The position numbers and the translations under genes were made by a program. From NCBI GenBank assembly GCA_035578905.1, contig JAQJVL010000745.1, positions 186,001-250,000 of the forward strand: a stretch of 64,000 nucleotides of DNA, written 5' to 3'. Of the stretch, positions 34,468-47,504 are shown piece by piece. The notes below the pieces were generated by a model. The model had not been told where the DNA came from and ran no database searches. It saw only the letters and a program-made list of their open reading frames with translations. Positions within the stretch are counted from its first letter, which is position 1; each line of letters begins with the position of its first letter. This stretch comes from Stictocephala bisonia (lineage: Eukaryota > Arthropoda > Insecta > Hemiptera > Membracidae).

Positions 34468-35001
34468 ACAAAGCCCTAACTAACTAACACTAACTAACTG
34501 ACTCACTCATCACTAATTCTCCAACTTCCCATGTAAGTAGAGAGCTGAAATTTTATACACTGTTTTTTAGGTGTTAAATAGGACAACTAAAGTAATTTTA
34601 TTTTGATAAAGTATTCCTAAGGGGTAGAAATCACCCCTAAAAGATTGTTCCATAAGGATAACATTGGGTTGATTTTAGTAAATTAATAACAGCTGTTTTG
34701 AAAATAAATAAACATGTCGATTTTGAATGTTTGACATTATACTATTGTTGCATTTTTAATATTTTACTGTGAGTTTAATATTCAGATGTTAAACAAAAAT
34801 AAATTAAATGAACATGCTTGAAATAGGCTTAATAGGTGGCAAAGCAATTAATGTAAGTGAGATACTGTAACTAAATTTAATACTGCGATTTTACGTTATA
34901 CAGTTAATCTACTATTTTTTTATTGAATAGTTACATGCCGAGGTGTATCAAGCGCAGCGAGCGTCGGGTTGGCACGCGAAGTGTGCAGGGGTGTCCCCTA
35001 G
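34468..35001 (+). mobile_element. non-autonomous Helitron
   Basis: The 3' end reads GTGCAGGGGTGTCCCCTAG, a GGGG/CCCC hairpin running into CTAG (34998-35001), followed by T, as Helitrons insert between A and T. The interior has the CTAACTAACTGACTCACTCA-type block and the CCAACTTCCC...GAGCTGAAATTT stretch that I associate with insect Helitrons. The 5' TC end is not clear, so the start is approximate. No Rep/helicase gene is present. Confidence 0.55.
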
Positions 35002-35096
35002 TTTATTGTAAAAGCCAAACTTTTAAATTTTGCTCTTTGATAGTTTCTTCAATTTTACATTTTTCGTTTACAGTACATGTTGGTAGAAATATAATA

Positions 35097-35348
35097 CAAG
35101 CGAACGTCACACAACAAAAATTTACTATAATATTATAACATTTATTACACAACAAAAAGAATACACAAATATTATGATCGATTTTGTTAAATCTCGTTAA
35201 CCTTCTTCAGACCAGTGGGATCCACAAAAAATCTTTTTGAATTCTTCTGGACTGAGGGAGGTAGTCATGGTTTACCAAAATCGATCACCATCATATTTAT
35301 GTACTTTGTACTTATTGTAATAAAGTTGTGTTGTGTGGGGTTCACTTG
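35097..35348. mobile_element. Tc/mariner-type MITE
   Basis: Termini are CAAGCGAACGTCACACAACA on the left and, on the minus strand, CAAGTGAACCCCACACAACA on the right. About 23 of 28 end bases match, and TA flanks both sides, the mariner-type target. The 252-bp interior is non-coding and contains an internal ATTATGATCGATTTTGTTAA motif. Partial relatives occur at 41460 and 54078. Confidence 0.65.
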
Positions 35349-38300
35349 TATGGTTATATTTTATTAATGTATTTTATTCCAAAATCATTACTCTAAAAAT
35401 AATTACTCATTCTAGGTATTAATCCTATTGTAAACTGTTATTGTTAGGTAACATATCATTCAAATTTAAATTCAATTTCTTTGAGAATTCGCCATATTAA
35501 CCTATAGAAGATTTAAATACTTAAAACCCTGTTTATATTCAGAACCATATTATTAGGCTAGACATAATCTTTAAGGTAGCTAGTGGAGCAAAACATTTTT
35601 TGAGCAGTTTTAAACCTTGTTTCTACGATTAATTAGTTTTAAAACAACTCTATAGTTTGAAAGTTTGTTTGTTGCTCACCAATTACCAATTTATAATGAA
35701 TGATAAACTAATTTATTGCAAAACAATTTTGTGATTTAGTTTGTAATTAAGTTGTTGACTACGGTTTTGTATGCTGATTTTTGTTATGCTCCTTTTCTAA
35801 CCAGTAAACAAGTTTACCCTAGATGATTGTGATCCTGGATTAGTCTTTACATTACAGATGCCCTGTATGTACTTTATCTATGTCTCCTTGCCAGTAATTT
35901 GTTGAAAAGAAATTTATTTCTAAGTATACTGATTCTTCATCAAAAATTGACTTTAGTCTACCATTAAATACAGTAATCTCAGATTGATTCGAGATCCATA
36001 TTAAATATGTAATCATTTCATGACATTGTTCAGCAACTGATTGTTTTGTATTTTAAAAATGTTTCTTTAAATTATCTAAGGCTGATCTACTCATCTTAAT
36101 AAAATAAAACTCTGCATAGTCAAACTTTGACAAAAGAATAATTCCTAGATGTAATAAATTCCAAAAATTAATGTAAATAACAATACGTAAAATTATCTAA
36201 AAGTCTCAACATTAGTCTACATAAATTTATTGTATCGCTTTACTTTCAAGTACATTTAAAATAAATGTCAATACAATCTTATTGAATTTAAAGATATTTT
36301 TGCAATAATAACTTTTCCTTTCAATTATTATCATTTATAAGTACTAACAATTGTAATATCTTATCATGTTATGGTCTAAACACTGAGAAATGTCTCTTAT
36401 CTTGTTATTCTTTTAACTTCTTTAATTGCTTTTGACAGGAAGACCTTTTCTAAATGTTACTGTAATTGCATTCTAAGACATAGTATAACATAGCGTAATA
36501 CCCATATATTATGGGTTTCCCATTTCTCCCTCCCATATATTTATAAAGGTTGGTGACGATGGAAGAATTGTCTAATCAGTAATATTGTGATATTATGTTG
36601 TTTACAGTTGTTTTTAATGAATATGCTTTCCTAATATTGAATGAGAGGTTGTGTGCCCATGCAAATTTATGTGAGGTTTATTTAGTGTACTGTCTTTGTC
36701 TCAGATTTTCTGTATATTATGAATATTTACATCAACTGAATTTACGTATAGTTGACAATTTAACCAATGTTTTCATATTTTCTTGTTATGATTAGAAATT
36801 ATACATTTTAAAGTGAATTCACAACCATTTTCTCACTATAACACTGCTGATTATTCAGTATTTATAAGCAAGTGAAAACAGTTAATAACTTTATTGTCGA
36901 ATCAAAGAGAGTAACATTGCACAAGATTAAACTTTTTTGTGTAATGAACTTTTTAACATCTTACAAGCAAAGGTAAATAAGTCTGATACGAATTGTTTGT
37001 ATAGCAATTACTTAGATTCCACTGTGCTATGTTACTGAACGTGATTGAGTTCTCTGCCTTTTGTTTCATTGTATTAGATGTCCTTGCCCTGGGCAAGATC
37101 GTAGACATTACAGTTCAGAGCCAATTGGGCATATGGAAACATAATAGAGTCAATAACCATCTCTATACAGCTATCTTGACATTAATTTTTATTCCAATAC
37201 ATATATAAAAATATGGTTTTCCTTTTTTTCAAAAAGTTGTTTTTCATTATTTCCAAGTAATTTGTGAGTGGATTTGGCTTATAAAATATTTTGAAGACTA
37301 GAGGAGCATAACTATTTTAACATGAAAAACCAATGCCATAGATAATGTTATGCAGGTACCAAAGTAACCTAATCCATATACATATTCTTTAAAAATCTCA
37401 TAAGATTAATATCTGTGTAAAAGTAATAGTACTACCTCATTGATTGACTGGACAATAAATAGTTTTTGTAATATCATTTCAAAGTTTAATCATATTTTAT
37501 TGTTTTTGTAATTAATATTTGAAAGGTTATGTATTGTTCTAACTTATGTAATTAGGTATGAAATAATTCATTACAGTTTTACCAAATACCAAATTTTTTC
37601 CTCACATTAGTATTTGTAGAAATACTGTTGTTCTTTTGTATTCTTCTAAAAGAAAGTATTTGCAACCATGTTCATTAGCGTTGTTACCTAAAATTACAAA
37701 TTAGGTTCTTATACAAGAATATTTTAATAATCATAACTAATACAACACTTATTGTTATCTCTTTGTTTTTAATTCATAGTTCAATATTAAACAAAACCTT
37801 TTAGAAAATATCTGTATAGAAAAAATCACATTTAGAAGAAATAAATTCTTTTATAATGATTGATTTACGAGCAGTATCACATTTAACGATTTGATAAAAG
37901 TAAGATAGACCTGATTAATTTGCTATATTATCAATTATTTAGCCTTTTTGATCTCAACCATTTTTCTAGAGAACTGCTAAAAATCCCAATATATGAGGCT
38001 TACATTGAAAATTTTTAAGACCCTTCGTGGGTCATTCCCTGGCTATGCGAAACGAGTAAAATATCTCAAAATGTTGTGTATAGTGACATGTACATAAATA
38101 CAAAGTTTCATTACATTTTCCCAATAGTTTTAAAATTGATAAATATATTTCAGACTTTTGTTCAACTGCGTATATTATTTACATTTAAAAAAAACATATG
38201 TTTTTTATTATTACAATTCAATAAATTTATTTCATTAAAATTGTATGAGACTATATGAGAATTGTAAAGTAATAAAATAACAGTTTAAAACAGTAACTGG

Positions 38301-38381
38301 GAATTTTGAAATAATCCATTTTTATTGTTTACAAGGTGGTCTTAATTTCAATTAGTTTCATGAGCATCTAAGTTATGTTTG
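35349..38381. other. gene-free AT-rich desert
   Basis: About 3 kb with no supported exon, RNA or TE apart from AT-rich low complexity. Small ORFs such as 36595-36795 start with TTG and lack coding character. Confidence 0.4.
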
Positions 38382-38536
38382 ATAACCACCAGCTGTTCAT
38401 TTGATATTAATTAATGTCACTTTCTCAGGAATAATCGGCCTCAGTTTGTAACAATGACTACATTCGCTCATTCGAAATCCGTATTTGCCCATATCTTGAC
38501 AATTGACAATCGGCGTCTTACTAATAAATAAATAAA
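38382..38536 (+). mobile_element. SINE family 1, 5'-truncated
   Basis: Matches the 3' 155 bases of the SINE at 21924, from GATAACCACCAGCTGTTCAT to the AATAAATAAATAAA tail. It lacks the tRNA head, and a block of about 15 bases in the TCATCTACACTCATC region. Confidence 0.85.
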
Positions 38537-41455
38537 TTGTTTGAGAAAAGGTGTATTTTTTAAATATGTTTTTCTCTGGAATCTAAATATGCATTTACAA
38601 AAAATATGTGTTATCCACTCAACAAAATAATGGGCTACAATAATACATTATTTACTTACACAAAATTCATACTAGCTCTAAAAATAATACTCATTTCCAG
38701 TCACAAAGATTAAAAACATTATTTACAAGATTTAATTACAATAAAAATATTATATGAGATGTTGATTATTAATAAATTGTTTGTTAGGAAAATAGTCAAA
38801 TCCACTCAATTTGATACAGTATGTATAACCTAATTATTTTTTATTCAAGATTACCGTGCTACAAGCTAGCTTGCTAAACATGAAAAAATTCCTATAATGA
38901 AATTTTATACGTATAATGTCTGCAGACTATTGCAAACATTGAATGTCTACACAACATTTAATGTGAGAGTAAGTGTTTAAATGCATGTAAAATTAAATTA
39001 CAATTACTGCTTTGTAAATCCATGAAAATTATAATTTAAAAAGATATTTATGTAATTTAGTTATAAATATTTAGTGAAATAGTTAGACAAGGATTTTGCA
39101 TATTAAATGTCCAGTGTATATAAATTACATGTTTCAATGTAATTGTTAGATAGTTACTTTAGAGAATTTTATTACAAATTACAATATAGTAAATAGTAGG
39201 CTTTTGTAGTGAAGCAAACACTTAAAGGTTTAAACAAATGTAAATCTATAAGAATAAAACGTGTTGAAAAGAATAATACTGGAAATGAAAGCAGAGATAT
39301 TTGTCCACATAAAAAGTCTTATAATGTTGTATTGAATCTGTGATATGTGTTTAAGAGAAAAAAACAATTTGATATTTAAATGTCACAGATTTTGCAGTAT
39401 AACTCTAGAAACAATGTTTTACAACTAGTATATAAAGTATGAATGAAAAGTTTCAAATTATTTCTTAAATTTCTAATTTGTGTTTTGATAATATTTAATT
39501 GTGAGCAAAAACTGGCTTTGGAGGACAACACCTTCAAAATCAGCCCCACCCAAAGTAAACAGGAATTTTATTTGTTTAAATCTGTCGAGTATTCAGAAAA
39601 TAAAATAAAAATGAAGTGAATTGGGTAAATTACATCGAAATAGTTGATTTAGGTTATGTGTGTATGTAAATATACACATTAAAACACACACACACGTTTT
39701 GTGTCTTTCTACATGCACCTGTTTTTAATAATTAGTTTATTACGCACACACGCATTCATTTAATGTAATATTGTACCATTTTGCTTATACAGTGACTAAA
39801 AAAGTATAGACTCTTTGTTATAACTACTTAACTATAAAACTTAGGATGGCACAACTTTTTACTTCGCTTTGAGTCGTTAACTGTACAATTATTATGAATT
39901 GTGAGCACTCAGACCACCAGAGTCCCATCCAGGAGTAGGTCATTAATCTTGAATGTAATTAATAAATGTCGAGTTATGAAAATAAAGGTCTATTTAAACT
40001 GATTAAAAATCTGACTCCAAAAGATCGGCTCTATCTTGAGTAGTTAGTGGTTGCTTAAAGTTGTGAAATAGCAAAACAAATTTTTTTCTTTATTGGTTAT
40101 TGCTCTGACGCCATTTTATATTATTCACTATTCCATAGTATGAAAATTGCAAAAAACAAAATTTTATTATTGTCAAGTAGAAGGTCTTGTTAAAAAAATG
40201 GTTTTTTGGTGTTTTGGTATCCTAAATGGGTTTTCCTGTGGTAACTTCCTCTTTCCAAAAAATTAAAATTAAGGGGATTAAAGTTCATTCATGAGACCAA
40301 GTAATGAAAACACACCATAGGCTTACATAGAACTTATGGGAAAAGTCATGATTGACGTGATTAAAGTTTATTACACAGTTCTATTATTTAATAACTTAAA
40401 ATACCCACTACTCCAGTTATAGGCAACCTTTTGAAGTTTGATTTGCAGTGTTTTACTCAGTTTAAATGGACTTTTTATTTTCATACCAAATTCGACATAT
40501 GCTTACATCAAAGAATCATGACCAGGTCATAGATGCAACATCTTCTGAGTGCTCAAAACTCATGAAAAGGTCGTGCAAATTGTAAAAATGGTTTTTATAT
40601 TTATAAATGAAACTGTTGTGTTATGAAAAACGGTCTGTTTAGCTATAAAAATGTTTCCACACTTTTCTTATAACTTACTTTGTATAAATGTATATTTAAA
40701 CTATTTATAGTAATTGTTAAACTGCTGTATTCACCTTAAAAGGTTAGTGTGCCCAAGAATTAAAATAGAAAATTGTGAAGTAACATTGTTTATATTTTCT
40801 AATTGTATTGTATGTTTTGATATTAGAATGCCTATTTAATTCCTGTACGACCAATTCTTTGTGATTTGTCTGTAAATCATAACATTTCCTTGTACCCTAC
40901 TATAAAACAATTTTAGATACATAAAAATGAATATATTTCCAATCAAAATTATGAGACTCCACTCAACTTTCATTTATTTAAATGCTGATCTCATATATCA
41001 TACTAACTTATCAATATACATTAGCTAGCAATTATAAATACAAGTTTATTATAATTATATTAAATTGTATATCTATTGGTTATCTTATACAATAGCAACG
41101 GTACAAACAACATTTAAAACAAATTACATAGTTTTAAGACTTCAATAAACTTAAACATCAACAGTACTTCTTAGTTTCAATATGTAGTTTGCTGTACTTG
41201 AACACGGTTAAGCAGGTACCATACTAGAATATTTCAGAACACTAGCATGTTACTTAAGTTTTTCTTACATCCAATATTTTTAAACAATGTTTATTTTAAA
41301 TTATTACACATTAGAGATAGCATATTACATGTTGGAATAGATAAAAAGCACATCTCACAATTCAATCTGATTACAATATAAGTACAGAAAAATATTGTAT
41401 CAAGATCAATTTTACTAAAGCAGATCAAATAAATAATACCATTCTCAGTAATTCT
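38537..41455. other. gene-free AT-rich desert
   Basis: Almost 3 kb without a recognised gene or repeat. Confidence 0.4.
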
Positions 41456-41459
41456 TTTG

Positions 41460-41572
41460 TTAATATCTTTGGCCTGAGGATGATAAAAGTGATTTACTCC
41501 AATCCATCACCATAGTATTTATATTTTTGTTTATTTATATGTAATTAAATTGTGTGGTGTGACTTCACATGT
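41460..41572. mobile_element. fragment related to the mariner-type MITE
   Basis: The right edge reads AAATTGTGTGGTGTGACTTCAC, matching the right terminus of the MITE at 35348, with the inner CCATCACCATAGTATTTATA region also matching. The left half is missing. Confidence 0.45.
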
Positions 41573-42089
41573 TTTTTATTCAAAAAATAATAAAAATAGA
41601 TTAAAGATAGAGATAAAATAATTTATACAAATGAAACAATTCACTCTCTAAAAAAATAACATTAAATTCTGTTATTGTCACTTACTATAAATAGTATAAC
41701 TGAAAATTAAATAAGAATTTAATTTAACTACATGTTACGTTTTCCTACTAAATACATCGTTTTAATGTATAATATTCTCCAAAGTTCTGTTATTGGACGT
41801 TTTTCCAAAAAAAGTCTAATAATTTTTGTTTTTATCATTTAGTAATGATAAAAACATAAACCTATTAAATATGTTACTTTTTTATCCCGATTCTATTAAT
41901 CTTAAACTTTGAAATAGAAATACATAACTAATTACTCATCACTGCAATTTTTGTTTAGGTGTCCTTCATTTGGTATAAATGAATTCTAACCACCCATTTT
42001 AAAAATTAGATACACTGTTTGAAAACTTATGAAATAAACTATATTTGAATTTTAAAATCAGTTTAAAATAGTGACTAGAATGTTTCCAT

Positions 42090-42300
42090 AAGATTTGGTT
42101 TCGTATGAGGACATTACGAGGTTGGGACACAGCAACAGTTACACAAGACACACCTCTGGAGGGAAAGTGCAAGGTCGTGACTCCAGACGGGGAAACTGGA
42201 CCACTGGAATGTAGTCTGGCTCCAGCTACAGCTTGAGAAAGATCAAGGTCGAAGTTGTACTGGCATTGATTACAGTTAAACCTCAAGGAGTATCCTGACT
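42090..42300 (-). other. GC-richer open stretch, unidentified
   Basis: The minus strand is open across this block (FDLDLSQAVAGARLHSSGPV, then SPSGVTTLHFPSRGVSCVTV) and is distinctly richer in GC than its surroundings. It could be an exon or an old TE. No splice sites or family could be assigned. The ORF continues to 41999 only as AT-rich sequence that does not look coding. Confidence 0.2.
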
Positions 42301-42499
42301 AAACCGTTACTCCAAGTGGACTTTATTGTTACCGCATGTTACCAAGGCCTGGCTAGTTAGAAAGGAAGTATTTCCTATGCTTTAAACATAGAATGAATAA
42401 AATAACCTAGAGGCTGCAAAAAATTACCAAATACTTGATATTAATATCATAATAGTTTAGAAGTTTTTAATTTGAATTACAATCTATATTTATAAAAGA

Positions 42500-42533
42500 G
42501 GATGTTTGTATATATATATATATACAAACATCC
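42500..42533. repeat. 34-bp perfect palindrome at the array edge
   Basis: GGATGTTTGTATATATA (42500-42516) is followed directly by its exact inverse (42517-42533), which runs straight into the first CACCCACCC of the minisatellite. The related Helitron at 44006 has the left arm only, so the right arm looks like a secondary inverted copy. Confidence 0.9.
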
Positions 42534-42718
42534 ACCCACCCACCCGCCCATACACGTACAGTGCTATTGACCCACCCACCCGCCCATACACGTACAGTGC
42601 AATTGACCCACCTGCCTGCCCATACACGTACACTATGCTTATGGTTAATACCCACCCACCCGCCCGTACACGTACAGAGGTAATGACCCACCCGTCCACC
42701 CATACACGTACAGTGATA
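42531..42718. repeat. CCCACCC minisatellite, array B (in a Helitron)
   Basis: Five to six units of CCATACACGTACAGTGCTAT followed by TGACCCACCCACCCG, the same family as arrays A and D. Two further diverged units lie at 42858-42912, still inside the Helitron, after about 140 bases of other sequence. Confidence 0.9.
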
Positions 42719-43421
42719 ATGATAATACACATTGTAGAGTTTGTATCTTAACAGACCAAGCCATAACTCATCACAATATCAAGTTAGTCTAAACTTTACT
42801 ATTTGGTTAAAAATGCCATATACAGACTAAGACTCGTACAGTCTGGGGTATTGGCCCAACCACCCTCCCATACACGTACAGTGATATTGACCCACCCTCC
42901 CTCCCAGACATACTGTGGTGGTAAGGGTGAAATGTATTGTAGTTCTACATTTCACCTTGAGAGTGTAGCACACACTACTTTTACTTGATCAGGTGATCTG
43001 TATTCACTTGCTCGAGAGTAGGCTCACCAAAAAACCTTTACATTTATACACCAAATAAGAAGACCAAAAATATTGTTTACCCTCTTGCACTCATTTAATA
43101 AATAATGGTTTTTTCTATAATTCTTTTTATTGCTTTATTTTGGTATGTCAATGAAAAATGAAAGGCGAGACAACTTCCGCCGGGTTCAGCTAGTATTTTA
43201 TATTATTTTTACTAAAGAAAATGGAAAACCCCAATTAAAAATTGTATTTCATCTACTGTCCTTCTACGTATAGGAATAGTTTCTCTTATTTAGTAACTAA
43301 ACAGTAACTTGAGTTGTAAATACTCATTTACCCACTATGCATTTATTTATTGTGTAACCAATATTGCTTTAGAAAAGACTAACAGATGAGATGGATTACA
43401 TTGTTCGGTTTTTATATTTTA

Positions 43422-44006
43422 CTAGCTGTACCCGCCCGCTTCGCCGGTCATAATATTGAGTTTGATTTAGAACCTAATAGCTGAAAGAATTCGAGCATTT
43501 TTGCTTCTTCTAGCAATATTAGATTTTTTAGGATGCATGTCATAAAAAGTAAACTGCAAAACAAATAATTATTTATTTTTTATTTTCACGTTTCACCACA
43601 TGTTTTAATTACCGAGGAAAAAAGTTAACACCAAATACAAATCACCTGGTCAAGTAAAAGTATTGTGTGCTACACTCTCAAGGTGAAATGTAGAACTACA
43701 ATAAATCAAAACATATACAGTACTGTTGTTGTGAGAACTTCAATCTGCTTATGGCATGTGAAACTACATTAAACCACACAGTCATATATTTTTTGTAAAC
43801 AATTCAGATTCTCCATTTGAATAACATGGGATCTTTAGGAGCCCGTGGGGCGGGACCCTGTGGATGGATCTGCATCAAACTTCACAGAAACCATCTCAGG
43901 AGTATACAGGACAACATCCTAAAGTTTCATGGCGATCGATTGGATGGTTTGGCAGCGCATAAACTTCAAACATACCGGTACAAACATCCTTTTTTATAAA
44001 TATAGA
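43422..44006 (-). mobile_element. non-autonomous Helitron, opposite orientation
   Basis: On the minus strand it starts TCTATATTTATAAAAAAGGA at 44006 (A before it) and ends GCGGGCGGGTACAGCTAG at 43422 (T after it). The 5' end shares TCTATATTTATAAAA and GGATGTTTGTA with the Helitron at 42483. It lacks the minisatellite. The ORF at 43817-43999 is antisense to the element and not a gene. Confidence 0.8.
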
Positions 44007-44039
44007 TTAATTTGTTCAAAAATAGTATTATATAAAAAA

Positions 44040-44640
44040 CACTCCAGAATAAGTTATCTCAGGTTTTTACATAATCTTACACCTTTTTAATATCGTTGAT
44101 AGGATGACCTTGAGCATGGTTTACTACGCTTATGCCTACTCACATTTGACTTTCGGTTTTGTCTTCTGGAGTGTATCTTCTAGCATTCAAGCTATTTTTA
44201 CCCTCCAAAAAATAATGTTTAGAACAATGGCAGGTGCTACCACTAAAACTTCTTGTTGCCAAATTGTCAGACTTTCAAATACTTCCGTTCCCCTCAGTTT
44301 GGCTTCTCTATACACTCCTTGTTGTTAAGTCACACAGTACTGTTTTTAACACCAATAGTGCAACACATAACTACCCAACTAGACACAGTTCTCAACTACA
44401 TATAACAAGCCATAACACATTCTTTTACAAATCCCTGATCTGCAGTGTTGTTAGAATACATAATAAACTACCAGACAACCTGAAAACCATTCTAAACCTG
44501 GATAAATTTAAGAGAGATATTATAAAATATTTAAAAGGAAAAAGCTTTTATAGCTTAGATGAATTTTTTGGGGATAATAGATAAGCACAAGAAAATCTAT
44601 AATTTGTGATGTAAAATTTGTTACTGCTACTGTCTATCAT
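44040..44640 (+). mobile_element. LINE C-terminal fragment
   Basis: The plus strand reads YYAYAYSHLTFGFVFWSVS, SIQAIFTLQKIMFRTMAGAT (44104-44328) and, in the next frame, ATHNYPTRHSSQLHITSHNT, VRIHNKLPDNLKTILNLDKF and KRDIIKYLKGKSFYSLDEFF to a stop at 44584. This is the typical end of a CR1/jockey-type ORF2, with one frameshift near 44260. The RT core is missing. Confidence 0.8.
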
Positions 44641-44704
44641 TATTGATAATGTGTCATTGTATACTTATATTTTAGTTTTAAGAATTGTTGATGGTTCACC
44701 TGTC

Positions 44705-45268
44705 TAAGGGAAATTCACTGTGGTCAAGTCACATAGAACACATATGCTCTAAAATAAGTTCTGGAATATTTGCTTTAAAATGATTAACTCCATTCTGGAA
44801 TTTTGCCACTATTAGGAGTACCTATTTTTCTTTAATTCATACTCATATTGTTTACAGCATACAAGTTTATTGTGCGACAATAATTTTCAATTTAAATAAA
44901 ATATTACATCTTCAAAAAGTTGCTATTAGAACAATGTTAAAGCTTGATAACAAAGTTCACTGTAAAGACCACTTTTCTAACCTAAACATTCTGACAATTT
45001 ACAGGCTATATGTTTATGAGATTGTATTATTTATTAGGAACAATAAAGATATATTGCCTAAACAATAGGATATCCATAGTTATAATACCAGAAATAGACA
45101 ACATTTTCAACTTTGTAAACACACATAAATGATTTTTGAAAAGAATCCCACATATGCTGGAATTTAATTTTTAAATCACCTACCTAATGGGATTAAAAAT
45201 GAAAATAATCATACCACCTTCAAAAACAAGTTGAGATATTATTTGATTGACAAATCTTTGTACCTAAA
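44705..45268 (+). mobile_element. second LINE C-terminal fragment, different family
   Basis: The plus strand reads WSSHIEHICSKISSGIFALK, LHLQKVAIRTMLKLDNKVHC, NILTIYRLYVYEIVLFIRNN and FKNKLRYYLIDKSLYLK with a stop at about 45268. Several stops interrupt it. The layout equals that of the fragment just upstream but the sequence is clearly another family. Confidence 0.65.
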
Positions 45269-45944
45269 ATAAAAATGTCTACCTAAATGAAAATGTTCCA
45301 ACTTCTTTTGTAATTTATTTGTAAATTATGGTATGTTATTCAAATATGTTAAATTTTAAAACTATGATATGTTAATTCATATCATTTGTGCGTTGTTAAT
45401 TTTTTAAGGCTTAAAGAACAGGAATATTTTCCAAAATAATTCTCTTGCTACATTTGTTAATTCATTCATAAATGTATATTGAAGTTTTAACAAATTTACT
45501 TAAGTATACAAAATAAAATAACAAATGTTAATGTATGTTGTTTGTATTTTCTTAACAATCTTTTAAATGAATCAATTTGTTCAGTTCTGAAGACAATTTT
45601 CAATGAAAAAAAGTATAAGACACGCTAAAATTGGCATTTTTTACATTGAAATTTCCATAGTAAGTAGATTTTGGTTTAATATAATTAAAAATTAATTGTT
45701 AAATTAGTTAAATGCATATATTAATTTGGATAACTATATTACAAAATTCACAACTTATTTTATTTTCTGATAAAACTTTGAGATACTTATTAAATATGTT
45801 TGCAAGAGCTCATACACATGTCAAAGAGAAACACTCTTACAAAAGTGAAAACTATTTCTAAAAAAAACTGTTTATAATTTAGGAAACTACGTTAATGGTT
45901 GTAAATAAATAGCATAAAATGCACAACAGAATGTTTTATTGACA

Positions 45945-45988
<44 letters not shown>

Positions 45989-46977
45989 CCTGATTAATAA
46001 AACAAAGAAAGCTAAAAAAAAATATTAAAAGATAAGTTCATAAGATTCTTCGCCATTTATAAAAGTAATCGCTGAGGCAAACAGGTAGTTCATAAAACAT
46101 GGGCTAAGATTAAAATAAGGCAAATAGGAGCAACAGTTACATCTCTTCATTTGGTGAAGGTTGTGAATACAAAGGATGGACCTCTGCAGGACTTGTAGTC
46201 ATACTGGAGGTTCTACAGGATCAGATGAAATCTGTCCGCCAGATTGACAGTTAATTGTAGTTATGTCTATAACTTGTTCTTACTCAGCTTCTTTGAATAC
46301 AGATAATAGACTTACTGACTTATAAGGCAGAAAAAATAGTAAAATGGCCTTTCAACCCACAACTAAATCAGTCTAGATCCCTGGGTGGGCAGACACTTTA
46401 CGGTGTTTGTTTCCATGCAAGAATTTCATTGCTCCGAGATGTGATAAAGGTTAACTATTTGAAAGCTTATACTTGCTTAAAAGGTTATTATCTAATTATG
46501 ATCATGATTTAAAACACGTATGACACTTATTCTTTCAATTTTTATCAAGTTTAAATTTATTGGATATGCTATAACAATCTAAAACAACTCTTTCTTCGGC
46601 TTGACTGGTGGAAAAATAACAAAATTGTTTCAATGCATGTTGTTTTAAGAGATACGTTTAAAGAAAACATTCTACTTCTGTAATATGAGACATTTCACAG
46701 ATTTCTATTAAATTTATGTGTGAAAGAAGAATCTAAGTTAAAAAAAAAAAAAAATACTTTATTGACCGACTATATTAAGAAGTACTAATTTAACTGAAAA
46801 CAATGATGTAAATATGACCTGAATAAAGTAATCCAGTCAGAAATTATTGCTGCTTAAGTTACACAAAAATGTTATGTTGTTGTATTAGTTTATTTTATTT
46901 GTTCAGACTGTTTGAACAATCTGTAACAGTCTGAGCGAGTGGCAGTGTTGCTACTAACCTCATTACTAATGTATATT
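45269..46977. other. gene-free AT-rich tract
   Basis: Contains a (TA)n run. A slightly GC-richer block at 46130-46330 is open for short stretches on the minus strand but matches nothing I recognise. Confidence 0.35.
45945..45986. repeat. (TA)n microsatellite
   Basis: Uninterrupted TA run of about 42 bases. Confidence 0.95.
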
Positions 46978-47252
46978 ATATTTATTTATTTATTCGTAAG
47001 ACGCCGATCTTCAAGATATGGGCGAATATGGATTTCGAATGAGTGTGATGAGTGTAGATGAGCGAATGTAGTCATTGTTACAAACTAAGGCCGACTATTC
47101 CTTAGAAAGTGTCATTAATTAATAGCCCAATGACAAATGAACAGCCAGTGGTTATCAGTTGATCCCTCTCAAAATATATTGACTTTTATTGGGATCGAAC
47201 TGAGAACCTTTAGCACATGAAGCTGGGATTGAACCAACTACGCTACCGACCA
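46978..47252 (-). mobile_element. tRNA-derived SINE, family 1 (full length)
   Basis: Minus-strand copy with the (ATAAATAAATA) tail at 46978 and a tRNA head ending at about 47252. Both Pol III boxes are preserved and it is close to the copies at 21924 and 25399. Confidence 0.9.
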
Positions 47253-47504
47253 ATTAATATTAATATAATATAATATAAAAATCTGATATTAACAGCTGAT
47301 AAAAATAATAGATATATTTATGTTTGGTAGAGAGAGTTACTATCCACTGAGTTACTCACTGAGTAGGGAAAAGGAGGACCACTGCTCTACCGGAGCAGAC
47401 GAGAGACAAAGGGACAGAAAAATAATGAATTAGAGAATTGACTCACCCCAGAGGTTGTTTGACCACTTGTCGAAAATGAGTACTTAGTGACACTTCAGAT
47501 AGTA

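Larger units (their letters stand above)
42483..43193 (+). mobile_element. non-autonomous Helitron carrying minisatellite arrays
   Basis: It begins TCTATATTTATAAAAGAGGA at 42483 after an A and ends CCGCCGGGTTCAGCTAG at 43193 before a T. TC...CTAG termini between A and T are the Helitron signature. Inside are a 34-bp palindrome, two minisatellite blocks (42531-42718 and 42858-42912) and a segment (about 42935-43000) that recurs inverted at 43640-43705. No Rep/helicase ORF is present. A second Helitron of related sequence lies 230 bases away in the opposite orientation. Confidence 0.8.
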
